A stretch of 64,000 bases of DNA, from NCBI GenBank assembly GCA_905221605.1, contig CAJNDS010002073.1, positions 332,717-396,716 of the forward strand. The letters run 5' to 3'. Positions 1 to 8,244 of the stretch are shown piece after piece. Under the pieces are notes generated by a model. It had not been told where the DNA came from and searched no databases. It saw nothing but the letters and a program-made list of their open reading frames with translations. Within the stretch, counting starts at the first letter, position 1; every line of letters starts with the position of its first letter. A program made the position numbers and the translations under genes. This stretch comes from Symbiodinium natans (taxonomy: Eukaryota > Sar > Dinophyceae > Suessiales > Symbiodiniaceae).

Positions 1-117
1 CAGGTCGTGTGAGTATGGAGGTCAGCTGCAGTCGAGTTTTTAGCGGGATGCCGATATATACGTATGCTTTCTGCCACTCTCGCAACCTTAATCCTTGTCC
101 TCCGATAATACGTGCAG

Positions 118-306
118 CTTTTGTTGCTCAAGCCCCCACCCGTCCACGGCCCTGAGATTCCAGGACCAGACGAGTCGCAAGCTAGTTCAGCCCGTTTTGC
201 AAACCTCCAGCCCGTCTTTAGGGTTTGCCGGCCGCATCTTTGCAAACAACTGGTCGTACTTGGAACGTTTCCATGTATTCCCGCTCCCCTCAGCCCGAAA
301 CCCTGA
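118..306 (+). CDS. exon-like open segment, Pro/Ser-rich
   Basis: Follows TACGTGCAG, a possible splice acceptor. The frame opens with LLLLKPPPVHGPEIPGPDES and runs 63 codons to TGA at 304-306, but from about 220 it reads through an isolated TTTAGGG unit, so the likely exon is 118 to about 220. No domain is recognised. A minus-strand frame over the same bases is also open, so strand is uncertain. Confidence 0.3.
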   Translation, partial: LLLLKPPPVHGPEIPGPDESQASSARFANLQPVFRVCRPHLCKQLVVLGTFPCIPAPLSPKP

Positions 307-422
307 ACCCCAATCTCCCAAACCTAAGCCTATAGATATTTCGACCCTCAGCCTCTTACACGGCGCCTCTGTATCCGGACTCACTTAGTTTGCATGATCT
401 AAATCGCGACCGCACCGAGCTA

Positions 423-609
423 CCCTAAACCCTATAAACCCTATAAACCCTATAAACCCTAGAAACCCTAGAAACCCTATAAACCCTATAAACCCTACAA
501 ACCCTACAAACCCTGCAAACCCCATAAACCCTATAATTAAACCCTATAAGCCCTATAAGCCCTATAAACCCTATAAACCCTATAAACCCTATAAACCCTA
601 TAAACCCTA
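423..609 (+). repeat. CCCTATAAA-type variant telomere-like array
   Basis: Mostly 9-mers CCCTATAAA with CCCTAGAAA, CCCTACAAA and CCCTATAAG variants, ending in a few standard CCCTAAA units. The extra two bases are shared by neighbouring units, which points to local amplification of a variant. Confidence 0.95.
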
Positions 610-626
610 AACCCTAACCATAGCAG

Positions 627-735
627 TCAAGTACCAACTCAGCCGAGCCCACTCCATGCCCAGCAGCCGGCACCGTCCGCAATGCCGCCAAAGGCACGGT
701 GGAGGGTGCCCGGTTCATACTCTACCTGGTTCAAG
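627..735 (+). CDS. exon-like open segment with GT donor
   Basis: Bounded by ATAGCAG (620-626) and by CAAG|GTCCCC at 732-741. The frame begins TCA AGT ACC and includes AAGTVRNAAKGTVEGARFIL, with no stop across 109 bp. Its last 25 bases are duplicated after a TTTAGGG array at 781-805. The protein is not recognised. Confidence 0.4.
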
Positions 736-805
736 GTCCCCCTATAAAGTCTTTTAGGGTTTAGGGTTTAGGGAACAGAGGGTTCATAATCTACCTGGTC
801 CAAGG
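712..805. repeat. 25-bp direct repeat flanking a TTTAGGG array
   Basis: Positions 712-736 and 781-805 match at 23 of 25 bases (both start GGTTCATA and end CAAGG). Between them lie about 20 bases of single-copy sequence and a short TTTAGGG run at 755-773. The arrangement resembles an array inserted with duplication of its target. Confidence 0.85.
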
Positions 806-883
806 ATGGTTCCTTTGTAAGGTAAGCAACCAAGAAAAGGGTACTGAGCTTGATTGTAATACAGTTACTGGGCTACTAAGCAA
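806..883. mobile_element. family F foldback remnant (right half)
   Basis: Ends in GTTACTGGGCTACTAAG, matching the right terminus of family F (compare 59119-59231), with AAGCAACC and AAAAGGGTAC before it. The left arm is missing or replaced by the duplicated segment. Confidence 0.5.
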
Positions 884-1146
884 TGCATTTGAGGCTTAGG
901 CTCGTGTTGAGGTTTCTTGTCACTCAGTACGCGCGCGAGCTAAGATGAGTGATGGGCTCAAGCTGTATGAGCCTCGGTAAACTAGCATTCCAGCTTCTCT
1001 CACACCTAATCTCTGAACTAGTTCTTAATCTTAAAGCCTCTTCCCCCGAAACCCTCATTTCTCAAACCCTACGCCCTCATTCTTGAACCTTTAAGCCCTA
1101 ATTAAACCCTAAACCACTCGGGTGATGCGGCCCCGTTCCCCCTCCC
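884..1146. other. unassigned unique sequence
   Basis: Unique sequence with scattered single CCCTAA-like units after 1045. No convincing frame, foldback or RNA structure was seen. Confidence 0.5.
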
Positions 1147-1326
1147 CCACCCCCAACCACCCCAACCACCCCAACCACCCCAACCACCCCAACCACCCCA
1201 ACCACCCCAGCCCCCCAACCACCCCAACCACCCCAACCACCCCCCAACCCACCCCAACCCACCCCAACCCACCCCAACCCACCCCAACCACCCCAAACCC
1301 CCCCGAACCACCCCAACCACCCCAAG
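1147..1326 (+). repeat. CCCCAACCA minisatellite
   Basis: Tandem 9-mer CCCCAACCA giving way to CCCCAACCCA, and C-rich throughout. Gly/Trp and Pro/Asn/His frames read through it on both strands and are artefacts of the repeat. Confidence 0.95.
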
Positions 1327-1447
1327 CCCCCCCCATCCCCCCTCCCCCGACCGACAGGCACGCCGAGCGGCGCGGGCAGCCCCGGGGCCTGCATCGCGTC
1401 CACAAGACCGAGGCCTAGGGGGGCGAAGCCCTACTGTAAGCTATATC

Positions 1448-1545
1448 CCCCTTGGGAATTATTTTTTCTCCATATAAAACCCAAGAGGATGTTTAAAATA
1501 TTATTGTTATTGATTAAGGTTCTAAGGGGAGTATAGTAAGAACCC
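1448..1545. mobile_element. family I element, copy 1
   Basis: CCCTTGGGAATTATTTTTTC at the left and ACCCAAGAGGATGTTTAAAA in the middle, then ATTAAGGTTCTAAGGGGAG at 1515-1533. The same order of motifs recurs at 50117-50326, which defines a low-copy AT-rich family. Confidence 0.6.
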
Positions 1546-2131
1546 CTAAGGGTTTCTCGGGGACAAGCCCCTAGGATAGACACTCAAAACCCCCTAAGGG
1601 CTAAGGCCCAAGGTTTTGCAGATTATAACCCCAAAGCCTGTAAAAGTTGCTAGGTCATATAAACCCTAAAACCCCAATATTCTTTAACGGGTATAGATCC
1701 CAAACCCTAAGTTGTTTGTTGTTGTTTTTTTTTATTTATTTTTTTTTTTTTTTTTTGGGGGGGGGGGGGTGCTGTTCTGCTTTTGGGGGATATCGGAGGG
1801 TTTCGGGGTGTTGCAGGTCTAAAGGGTTGAGTCAGGCAGGCTCGACGCGAGGGTGTCGGGGTTCCCAGGGTTTCAACCTTGCCCCGTTGGCTTAGGGTTT
1901 AGGGTTTAGGGTTTAAGGTTTAGGGTTTAGGGGCTTGGAGTTTGTGTAGGGGTTCGGGTTTTCGGGAGTTTTGGGTTTACGGGGTTTAAGGGGCTTAGGG
2001 TTTACAGGGTTTATTTCGCGGGTTCAGGGTTTACAGGGTTTAAGGTTGAGAGATCTCGGGGATAAGGAGTTTGGTGGTTGAGGGGGCCAGCCTGACGGAT
2101 AGATAACGCTGGCCACAGGATGTTCTACCAG
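1546..2131. other. homopolymer tract and G-rich degenerate arrays
   Basis: A poly-T run ending in 13 G at about 1757-1769, then G-rich sequence from 1890 with degenerate TTTAGGG, GTTTACAGGG and TTTAAGG units. No coding frame is supported; the 82-codon frame at 1647-1895 runs through the homopolymer. Confidence 0.7.
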
Positions 2132-2211
2132 AGGCCCTAAACCCTAAACCCTAAAGCCTAAACCCGAAACCCTAAACCCTAAACCCTAAAACCCTAAACC
2201 CTAAACCCTAA
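2132..2211 (+). repeat. CCCTAAA array
   Basis: About eleven CCCTAAA units with CCCGAAA and CCCTAAAA variants. Confidence 0.95.
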
Positions 2212-2300
2212 GGTGTGGGTTGGTGCAGCCGGGGTACTTCCGCACGGGACATCGGGTGTTGGCTTTGGGTTGTTGCATGCATCGTAGCACCTGCAAGATT
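2212..2300 (+). CDS. exon-like open segment
   Basis: Bounded left by a CCCTAAA array and right by TTTAGGG. The frame GGT GTG GGT TGG includes CSRGTSARDIGCWLWVVACI, hydrophobic at its end. GGTGCAG at 2221-2227 is a possible internal acceptor. Not recognised. Confidence 0.28.
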
Positions 2301-2339
2301 TAGGGTTTAGGGTTTCGGCCCCTTTCATAGCTTCAAAGC

Positions 2340-2450
2340 AGGCTAGACAGCATGATGCGCGCTATGACGGGAAGAGCAGCTGAACAAAAAGACCGTGAGG
2401 ATAGTCATTCTCAGCCAGGGCGTGCAGTGCAGAAACACCCCAACCCCTAA
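2340..2450 (+). CDS. exon-like open segment with stop
   Basis: Follows CTTCAAAGCAGG. The frame AGG CTA GAC gives RLDSMMRAMTGRAAEQKDRE and continues SHSQPGRAVQKHPNP to TAA at 2448-2450. It is a hydrophilic, charged peptide unlike the repeat-derived frames nearby. Could be a terminal exon; not recognised. Confidence 0.4.
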   Translation, partial: RLDSMMRAMTGRAAEQKDREDSHSQPGRAVQKHPNP

Positions 2451-2577
2451 AGCCTAATGGAGAGTCTTGTTGGCTTGCCGGAAGGGTTGTCTCAGCCTTG
2501 TTGATGCCCTGTATCCTTGAGCCCTAACCCTAAATCCCAAATTCCTACCTGGACCTGTGCAGCCTACCCTGTTAGGG

Positions 2578-2673
2578 CGACAGTTTAGAGTACCCAACAC
2601 GGTAGAGCTTCCATGGGATCCGGTCAAAGGCTTTTTGGAACTTTCCTTCTAGCTCGGCTTTTGACTTCACTGT
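2578..2673 (-). pseudogene. LINE-type reverse-transcriptase fragment
   Basis: The minus frame is open for 32 codons and contains KAFDRIPWKLYRV. This closely matches the conserved block around RT motif A of non-LTR retrotransposons (pattern D-x-x-KAFD-x-(V/I)P). In this copy the first, catalytic Asp position reads Lys (KFQKAFD), so the fragment is degenerate or frame-damaged. It is cut off by a CCCTAAA array on one side. No other RT block or endonuclease domain is seen, so this is a relic. The + frame over the same bases (PVQPTLLGRQFRVPNTVELP) is also open and cannot be excluded, but the RT match is more specific. Confidence 0.6.
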
Positions 2674-2674
2674 G

Positions 2675-2747
2675 CCCCTAAACCCTAAACCCTAAACCCT
2701 AAACCCTAGACCCTAGACCCTAGACCCTAGACCCTAGACCCTAGACC
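2675..2747 (+). repeat. CCCTAAA array switching to CCCTAGA
   Basis: Four CCCTAAA units are followed by seven homogeneous CCCTAGA units. The abrupt block-wise switch of variant suggests local duplication rather than templated addition. Confidence 0.95.
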
Positions 2748-2756
2748 CGAATACAG

Positions 2757-2853
2757 TCGACCTGCCGGAGGCCGGTTCCATGTGGCGTCTTTCCTGGCAC
2801 GACGGCTCCTGGCCTTCTCCTACTGTGCAGCCTTCCTCTCCTTGGGCGTGCAG
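2757..2853 (+). CDS. exon-like open segment, hydrophobic
   Basis: Follows GAATACAG (2749-2756) after the CCCTAGA block and ends at GTGCAG|GC at 2848-2855, a possible GC donor. One frame gives RFHVASFLARRLLAFSYCAA then FLSLGVQ, a plausible membrane segment. Its last 43 bases are part of an 80-bp tandem duplication. Two other frames are also open. Confidence 0.35.
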
Positions 2854-2970
2854 GCTACAGGTTTTTGGGGCCTCTATGGGTTTAGGGTTTGGCCTTCTCC
2901 TACTGTGCAGCCTTCCTCTCCTTGGGCGTGCAGGCTACAGGTTTTTGGGGCCTCTATGGGTTTAGGGTTT
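2811..2970 (+). repeat. perfect 80-bp tandem duplication
   Basis: Positions 2811-2890 and 2891-2970 are identical as read. Each unit starts GGCCTTCTCCTACTGTGCAG and ends TATGGGTTTAGGGTTT, so the junction lies in a telomere-like unit. Perfect identity implies a recent event. Confidence 0.95.
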
Positions 2971-3344
2971 AGGGTTTAGGGTGTAGGGTGTAGGGTGTAG
3001 GGTTTAGGGTTTAGGGTTTGGGGCGATCTCCGGGCTCGGTACCTCTGACAATGGGGACGGTTTCAGGAAGTAACTGGCTTTATGAGGCCCTAATTCCCTC
3101 CTTCCCTACTAAGAACCTTAGGGTTTAGGGTTTAGGGTTTAGGGTTGGTTCGGGGTGACAACCTCAGCCCCAGACCCTGAAAATATTATAGGGACCCGGT
3201 ATAATAGCAACGTCAAAAAGACCCTATTTCAGAGAAGTGACCACATACCAAAGGGTTTAGGGTTTAGGGTTTAGGGTTTAGGGTTTAGGTTTAAGGTTTA
3301 AGGTTTAGGGTTTAGGGTTCAGGGTTTAGGGTTTAGGGTTTAGG
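2971..3344 (-). repeat. cluster of TTTAGGG arrays with short unique gaps
   Basis: TTTAGGG and TGTAGGG runs at 2961-3023, 3119-3147 and 3254-3344, separated by unique sequence (3024-3118 and 3148-3253). No reading frame in the gaps is convincing. Confidence 0.9.
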
Positions 3345-3434
3345 GAGCAACATCCTTGAAGAGGTCGAGGGCCTCTTCGGCTGCAGTGGCGTGGCGCCTG
3401 CGGAGGAGGCCCCAGGGCACCGAGAAGGGGTGTA
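3345..3434 (+). CDS. exon-like open segment with stop
   Basis: Directly follows TTTAGGG. The frame AGC AAC ATC gives SNILEEVEGLFGCSGVAPAE then EAPGHREGV and TAG. It is an acidic, mixed-composition peptide; TTTAG|G of the array could itself act as the acceptor. Not recognised. Confidence 0.42.
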
Positions 3435-3437
3435 GTG

Positions 3438-3800
3438 GGTTTAGGGTTTAGGGCTAGGGTTTAGGGTTAGGGTTTAGGGTTTAGGGTTTAGGGTTTAGGG
3501 TGTAGGGTGTAGGGTGTAGGGTGTAAGGTGTAATGGGTTTAGGGTTGAGGGTGAACAGGGGTTGGGGTTTCAGGGTTGGGGGGTTTAGGGCGAACAGGGT
3601 TTAGGGTTCACAGGGTTTAGGGTTAGCAGGGTTTAGGGGGCTTACGGTTTGCAGGGTTTGAAGGGTGTTGGGGGTTTAGGTTTGGGGCTTGTGGTGTTTA
3701 AAGGGTTTCTAGGGCTTAGGGTTTACAGGGTTTAGGCTTTAAGGGGTTTATAGGGCTTAGCGCTCATAGTGCTCGGAGGGTTTTGGCTTTAAAAGGGTTG
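3438..3800 (-). repeat. TTTAGGG array decaying into degenerate G-rich units
   Basis: Starts as clean TTTAGGG/TGTAGGG (to about 3530) and decays into GGGTTTACAGGG, TTTGGGG and similar variants up to 3800. Confidence 0.85.
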
Positions 3801-3917
3801 AGGCTATTGCAGGCTAGGCTCTTGGCTCCCGTTCCATCCGGACTGGGGAGTGATACGTCTCAGAGTACCAAACTCCCACTTTTGAAACCTTTAGACTTAA
3901 GCACGATATCGAGTGTA

Positions 3918-4003
3918 CGAAAATAGGGGACCCCTAAACTAGACCCCCCAAAGAGTGGGATCCCCTTAAAATACACGACCCCAAGAAGGTACCCTAATTT
4001 CGC
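3918..4003 (-). mobile_element. family G element (minus orientation)
   Basis: Reads CGAAAATAGGGGACCCCTAA at the left and GGTACCCTAATTTCGC at the right, matching family G at 26618-26716 in reverse complement. Confidence 0.7.
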
Positions 4004-4014
4004 AAGTCAGCATA

Positions 4015-4209
4015 TGCCCTAAACCCTAAAGCCTGAAACCCTGAAACCCGAGGACCTCGCAGCCTTATACCATCCAGTATATGTTCGCCAAAAATCCTAA
4101 ACCCTCAGCCCAAACCCCAGCTTAAGCCCTAAACCCTGTATCAACCCTAAACCCGAAACCCTAAACCCTAATCCTAAACCCTAAGCCCTAAACCTCAAAC
4201 CCTAAACCC
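4015..4209 (+). repeat. degenerate CCCTAAA arrays
   Basis: Short CCCTAAA runs with CCCGAAA and CCCTCAG variants and one unique gap at 4055-4090. Confidence 0.85.
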
Positions 4210-4223
4210 CTAATAGCTGCAAG

Positions 4224-4334
4224 GTGAGCGTGCTGGGTATGACCTTCACGGCCTGGTTGGGCTCGGTTCTGGCCGGGGTTACCTTTCTGGCTGTGGGCCG
4301 AGCCCTCAGCTTCTTGTTCCTTTTCGGGGTTTAG
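4224..4334 (+). CDS. exon-like open segment, membrane-type
   Basis: Follows TAGCTGCAAG at 4214-4223. The frame gives VSVLGMTFTAWLGSVLAGVT, then FLAVGRALSFLFLFGV, and stops at a TAG formed by the first TTTAGGG unit. Strongly hydrophobic with one Arg, consistent with one or two transmembrane segments. CCCTAAA lies upstream and TTTAGGG downstream. Confidence 0.42.
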   Translation: MSVLGMTFTAWLGSVLAGVTFLAVGRALSFLFLFGV

Positions 4335-4723
4335 GGGTTTCGGGGTGTAGGGGTTTATAGGGTTTATATGGTTTTACGGGTTTTTAGGGTTTTTCTTGTT
4401 TTTTTGGTGTTTAGGGGTTAGGGTTTATAGGGTTTCGGGTTGGGGTTTAGGGTTTAAGGTTTAGGCATTCGGGTTGATAGTTTAGGGTTTGTGTGTGTTG
4501 GGCCGCTTACATGAGGTTGAACGGGTTTTTGGGTTTTGGGTTTTTTGAAGGTTATAAGTTATAAGGGGTTTAGGTTTTGGGGATTTAGGGATAAGCAAAC
4601 CCCTTTTAGAAGTTTCTGAGGGATTGGGGTTTATGGATAGCAACTCTTGGCAGCCCTGAACCCTAAATTAGCCTAACACTAAAGCCCAGACTCTAAACTC
4701 TAAACCCTAAACCTTCGCCATCT
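4335..4723. other. degenerate G-rich repeats, no gene seen
   Basis: Degenerate GGTTTAGGG, GGGTTTATAGGG and GGGTTTTTGG units to about 4590, then short CCCTAAA-like units to 4713. No protein-like frame. Confidence 0.7.
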
Positions 4724-4823
4724 TAGTAGTAGAGTACGTACCCTTTAACCTTTTTGGGTTAATATAATCCCCTTTATAACCCCAAAGGTTAACCTTTAAA
4801 ACCCCTAGGTACTGGACAACTAA
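4724..4823. mobile_element. family C foldback, copy 1
   Basis: Left end TTAGTAGTAGAGTACGTACC and right end TACTGGACAACTAAG; the termini are complementary with mismatches. Inner arms ACCTTTAACC and GGTTAACCTTTAAA also pair. CCAT abuts both ends, a possible 4-bp target duplication. Confidence 0.8.
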
Positions 4824-4837
4824 GCCATCGTGCAGGG

Positions 4838-4924
4838 CCCGCAGATGAGACCGCCGTGTTTGCGGTGCTCTGGTTTTGCTATGCGGCGTGTTTGGCCAGC
4901 TCCTCAGGCTTTGGGAGCCCCTGG
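4838..4924 (+). CDS. exon-like open segment, hydrophobic
   Basis: Shortly after GTGCAG at 4830-4835. The frame gives PADETAVFAVLWFCYAACLA then SSSGFGSPW, with a hydrophobic core of about 14 residues, ending just before TTTAGGG. A second frame (GPQMRPPCLRCSGF) is also open. Confidence 0.38.
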
Positions 4925-5039
4925 GGTCTAGGGTTTAGGGTTTAGGGTTTAGGGTTTAGGGTTTGGGGTCAGGGTTTAGGGTCCCTAAACCCAGCATTTT
5001 TGAGGTTGCCCAAAGAGTCCGGTAAGGTGCATTCTGCAA

Positions 5040-5225
5040 TCACAACCTGCAAAACAGTAGGCTTTGGGGGTTCTTAAGGCAGGATGGGAGGCCCTGCACA
5101 CAACGAGATTCTAAGGGTTCAAAGCGCACGCAGACCTCACACTTGATGAGAGGTCCTTGTGTATGAGGGCTTTTTTTGGAGGCCCCCTGCAATCGAGAAG
5201 AACTTAGCCGCCGGTTCTCCCTCAA
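5040..5225. other. unassigned unique sequence
   Basis: Unique sequence open on the minus strand for 61 codons, with no splice-like signals and no similarity I can name. Confidence 0.4.
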
Positions 5226-5253
5226 GCCAGCTAGATGCCCCCAGCTACACTTA

Positions 5254-5411
5254 AACCCGTTAAAACCCTTGAACCCTTTGATTTCCTTAAAAACCCTTGA
5301 ACCCTTTCATTTCCTTAAAGACCCTTAAGCCCTTAAAAACCCTTAAAGACCCTTAAACCCTTAAACGCCCTTAAACCCTTAAACAAAAACCCTCTTAAAG
5401 ACCCTTAACAC
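5254..5411 (+). repeat. CCCTTAAA-type variant array
   Basis: Irregular 8- to 13-mers built on CCCTTAAA and CCCTTGAA with AAAGA spacers. Confidence 0.9.
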
Positions 5412-5415
5412 CCTT

Positions 5416-5502
5416 GAGATCCCCGAGGTGCTGATGCCCGATGGCCCGCCTCACTTCTACCCTTTCCGAGCACTTTGCCTGATGCAGATTGGGAAGTTCA
5501 AC
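5416..5502 (+). CDS. exon-like open segment
   Basis: Follows CACCCTTGAG. The frame gives EIPEVLMPDGPPHFYPFRAL then CLMQIGKFN and runs into CCCTAAA. It is one of the most protein-like islands in the left third. Not recognised. Confidence 0.45.
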
Positions 5503-5561
5503 CCTAAACCCAAACGGTTTAGGGTTCGGGGTTTAGGGTTCAGGGTTTAACCTAGCTCAGC

Positions 5562-5670
5562 TTGGGATGTTCCCCCCTTATACTAGCAGCAGCTCCTTAA
5601 TAGGGATTATAGTACCCCCCCCCCATTATAATCCCCATTAAGGACGGTTAGTATAATGGGGAACATCCCA
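5562..5670. mobile_element. family B foldback, copy 1
   Basis: TTGGGATGTTCCCCCCTTAT at the left pairs with TAATGGGGAACATCCCA at the right; the inner arms are TAATAGGGATTATAGTA and TATAATCCCCATTA. Flanks TAGCTCAGCT and TAGTTCAGCC match at 8 of 10 bases, consistent with a 10-bp target duplication. Confidence 0.9.
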
Positions 5671-6446
5671 TAGTTCAGCCCTAAATCCCTGATCCCACAC
5701 CCTGAACCCTGAACTCTAAACTCCAGTCAGCCTGCAGATACTTTGCGCGTAGCCGTGTGTGTTTAGGGCTAGGGGGGTCAATGAACGTCTCCTTACACCT
5801 GTCAGCAGCGGGGTGCAACCTAAATCGCGTAGTACATCAATACTTCGGTACATAGATCAGCATGTCAACAAGCCTCAGTGAAAGACCCATATGCCCAACC
5901 TCTGAGCATCAAGCGTTGAAAGAACAGGAGTGCAAACTGTCAAACTTTCCCTCTACACCCTAAACCCGAAACCCTAAACTCTGAACTCCAAACCCCGATG
6001 GTAACGCGAAGCTAAACCCGAGTAGCAAAACTTTGTAGTCTTGGTCCAAGTCTACTTCTGCCAGCTCCCCCTCCGCCCCCCCCTTACTAGGCCCAAGAGA
6101 TCCTGATTAAGGCTTAGTTAAGGCTTAGTTAAGACTTATTTAAGGCTTAGTAGGGTTCAGGTGTTGACCCTAAACCCTAAAAACTACCGGGGGAGGGGGG
6201 GGGAGGGGAGAATGGGATCCCAAAGCCACAAGTCCACATTCCCTGAGCCCAATTTGTCCACTTTCAGTCTTCAAGGGTTTGGGGTTCTAGGGTTTTTTGA
6301 GTTTTAGGGTTCAAGGGTGTTAGGTTGAGTTTAAGGGTTTTAGGGTTTAGGGCTTCGAGTCCTCAGACGATGGCTGGCATCAGTGTCAGTACTCGGTTCC
6401 GCGTGCCTTCGGGGAGCTAAAGCTGTGTGCATGCAGTCCCGGATAC

Positions 6447-6521
6447 GAGGGTTTAGGGTTTAGGGTTCAGGGTTTAGGGTTTAGGGTTTAGGGTTTGGGG
6501 TTTAGGGTTTAGGGTTTAGGG
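6447..6521 (-). repeat. TTTAGGG array
   Basis: About ten TTTAGGG units with single TTCAGGG and TTTGGGG variants. Confidence 0.95.
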
Positions 6522-6522
6522 A

Positions 6523-7033
6523 ACTCTCATGCTGGAATCAACATCCTGGCCGTTGAAGTTGGATGTCAACCAGGCTGCCGAGGAGGCGGCAACACCTCGG
6601 CTTGGCACGTGACGGTGTTAGGCCCAGCATCGTTCCCTAAGGGTCCATGTACCTCACTAGTATGTACTCGGGCCCTAAAGTCCTTATATAGGAAGTGCTT
6701 TAAGGCCCAAGTATTCCTTATTTAGGTACATGGACCCTTAGGGGTTTGGTCAGAGCAGTGCAATACGTTCGATCAATCCTTGCACTCTGCTCGTTTGGTT
6801 GCGTCTGCGGAGCTATGCAGAGATCCATACCCTAAGGGTCCATGTAGCTAAATAGGGAGTTCTTGGGCCTTAAAGTGCTTCCTGTGAAGGGGCTTTGGAG
6901 CCCAAGTATATAATGATGAGGTGCATGGGCCCTTAGGGATACATCACCATCATTCACCATCCGATTTACGTGGAGCGCCTGGTCAAGGAGCAGCAATTTG
7001 CAGCCCGCGGCTCTCATTCTCATAGAGCTACGT
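6523..7033 (+). CDS. open segments split by two family A elements
   Basis: Three unique pieces (6523-6634, 6744-6829, 6939-7033) are separated by family A insertions. Removing each element with one copy of its 3-bp repeat leaves at least two frames open across all three pieces. One reads SAELCRDPYITIIHHPIYVE then RLVKEQQFAARGSHSH across the second junction; another begins NSHAGINILAVEVG. I favour the frame with YITIIHHPIYVERLVK for the last two pieces. Function unknown. This locus supports intron-like behaviour of family A. Confidence 0.42.
6635..6743. mobile_element. family A foldback, copy 1
   Basis: CCCTAAGGGTCCATGTACCT at the left and GGTACATGGACCCTTAGGG at the right; the inner arms are TCGGGCCCTAAAG and CTTTAAGGCCCAAGT. 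The flanks are GTT on both sides. Confidence 0.92.
6830..6938. mobile_element. family A foldback, copy 2
   Basis: CCCTAAGGGTCCATGTAGCT to GTGCATGGGCCCTTAGGG, with an ATA direct repeat at both ends. It lies 86 bp from copy 1. Confidence 0.92.
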
Positions 7034-7602
7034 GCATTCGGGTTCAGGGTTTTGGGTTCAGGGTTCAGGGTTTAGGGTTTAGGGTTTAAAGTTTCGGGTT
7101 CAGGGAAATAGGGGCTTATGGGTTCTAGGCTTTGGTGCTCACAAATCGAGCGGAGTCGGTAGAACCACATGAGATTCCCAATCTCACCGTTGCAACGCAC
7201 ATCAACCCGAAATGTTCGGCGATGATGCATTCTTTAGGATGCGGTATGCATCGGGGAGTTTAGGCATGATGGGGATAAATAAGGGGAAAAATGCTGCGCT
7301 TGTTTGTTGCATGTTGTGCGCATGCTGCGTCGCGTCATTGTCTGGTTTAGATGTTGTACAAGTAGTTTTTGCGGTGGAACTCGGAAAGCTGCGCAGAACA
7401 ACAACTTGCTGCTGTGCCCGCTGTTGCAAACCCCCCAACCGTATGCCAAGGAGGACAAGTTCTTGCTGGAAGCAGGCATAGGGCTCGGTCTAAGAAGGGC
7501 TTTGTAAAGGAACCTACATTAGCACTTTTTTGTTGGCTCCTCATTTTCCCACCTTGTTTTTAGTACAAAGTTTTCGGGAACCCTAAGCCCTAATCGCTAC
7601 GC
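7034..7602. other. unresolved, overlapping open frames on both strands
   Basis: After short TTCAGGG/TTTAGGG units (7040-7105), 7202-7563 is open in two + and three - frames. An FGDDAF peptide at 7212-7229 looks superficially like an RT motif but has no supporting context. I cannot choose a strand. Confidence 0.3.
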
Positions 7603-7668
7603 TGGGCGGGTTGGAGGCTGAGCAAGGGTGACCTGGAAAGTAGCTCGTTGCCTTTTGCTTGCCCTGTA
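7603..7668 (+). CDS. short exon-like open segment
   Basis: The frame gives WAGWRLSKGDLESSSLPFAC followed by PVG at the first TTTAGGG unit. Short, so weak. Confidence 0.28.
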
Positions 7669-7784
7669 GGGTTTAGGGTTAGGGGCCCCCATACTCTACG
7701 AACTGTACGTAGCTAAGGGACGTTTAGCCGAGGTTGTGGTTCTTTCAACCCAACTCAGCGCCCTTCCATACCTGCCTAGAACTA

Positions 7785-7803
7785 GGGGGGGGGGGGGGGG
7801 GGG
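7785..7803 (+). repeat. poly-G tract, 19 nt
   Basis: Uninterrupted G run between unique segments. Confidence 0.95.
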
Positions 7804-7985
7804 TCCCTCGCAGCAATCCTATAGACCATGGCCCTCCAAAACCAAGAGTCGCTTGGGGGTTTGTGGGGTTTGGGGTGTAGTGCTTCTGACAATGCTTCGA
7901 AGACTACTAGCAAGACATCACAGAACAGGGCAAATCACCGTTCTTGAGGCGGCAGGGAGAAAGACATGTGGAAGCCCTTCACTAG
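7804..7985 (+). CDS. exon-like open segment
   Basis: CCCTCGCAG at 7804-7812 is a possible acceptor. The frame stays open to the TTTAGGG unit at 7985 and contains MLRRLLARHHRTGQITVLEA then AGRKTCGSPS. The basic half is the most protein-like. Not recognised. Confidence 0.4.
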
Positions 7986-8099
7986 GGTTTAGGGTTCAGG
8001 GTATCTTGCAATCAACAGGCATCATCGTGTTTCGTCGGATGGGGGGAGCGGAGAGGTGAGCAAGCGAGAACCCAGATGCTTCATGTGCTGACCCCCTAG

Positions 8100-8216
8100 T
8101 GGATGTTCATCCTCCTTGCTGGCATTGCAGGGCTGGCAGTCATCGTGTTCTCACTGGAGCATAGGCCCTCGCGCGCAGCAACTCGGCGCATAGCGATACC
8201 TACCCGCAACACTTAA
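8100..8216 (+). CDS. exon-like open segment, membrane anchor plus basic tail
   Basis: Follows CCCCCTAG. The frame gives WMFILLAGIAGLAVIVFSLE, a clear hydrophobic helix of about 18 residues, then HRPSRAATRRIAIPTRNT and TAA at 8214-8216. The helix-plus-arginine layout recurs at 21736-21834. Could be a C-terminal membrane-anchor exon. Confidence 0.45.
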   Translation, partial: WMFILLAGIAGLAVIVFSLEHRPSRAATRRIAIPTRNT

Positions 8217-8244
8217 GCCCTAACGGACCCTAGACCCTAAACTA

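Noticed and set aside
1098-1418. Gly/Trp-rich and Pro/Asn-rich frames of about 100 codons
   Set aside because: Direct products of the CCCCAACCA minisatellite. The same applies to 9145-9490 (CCCCCCAAA array).
7212-7481. FGDD motif as a reverse-transcriptase active site
   Set aside because: The RT motif is (Y/F)xDD with hydrophobic neighbours; here it is followed by AFFRMRYASG and no other RT block is present, and five frames overlap.
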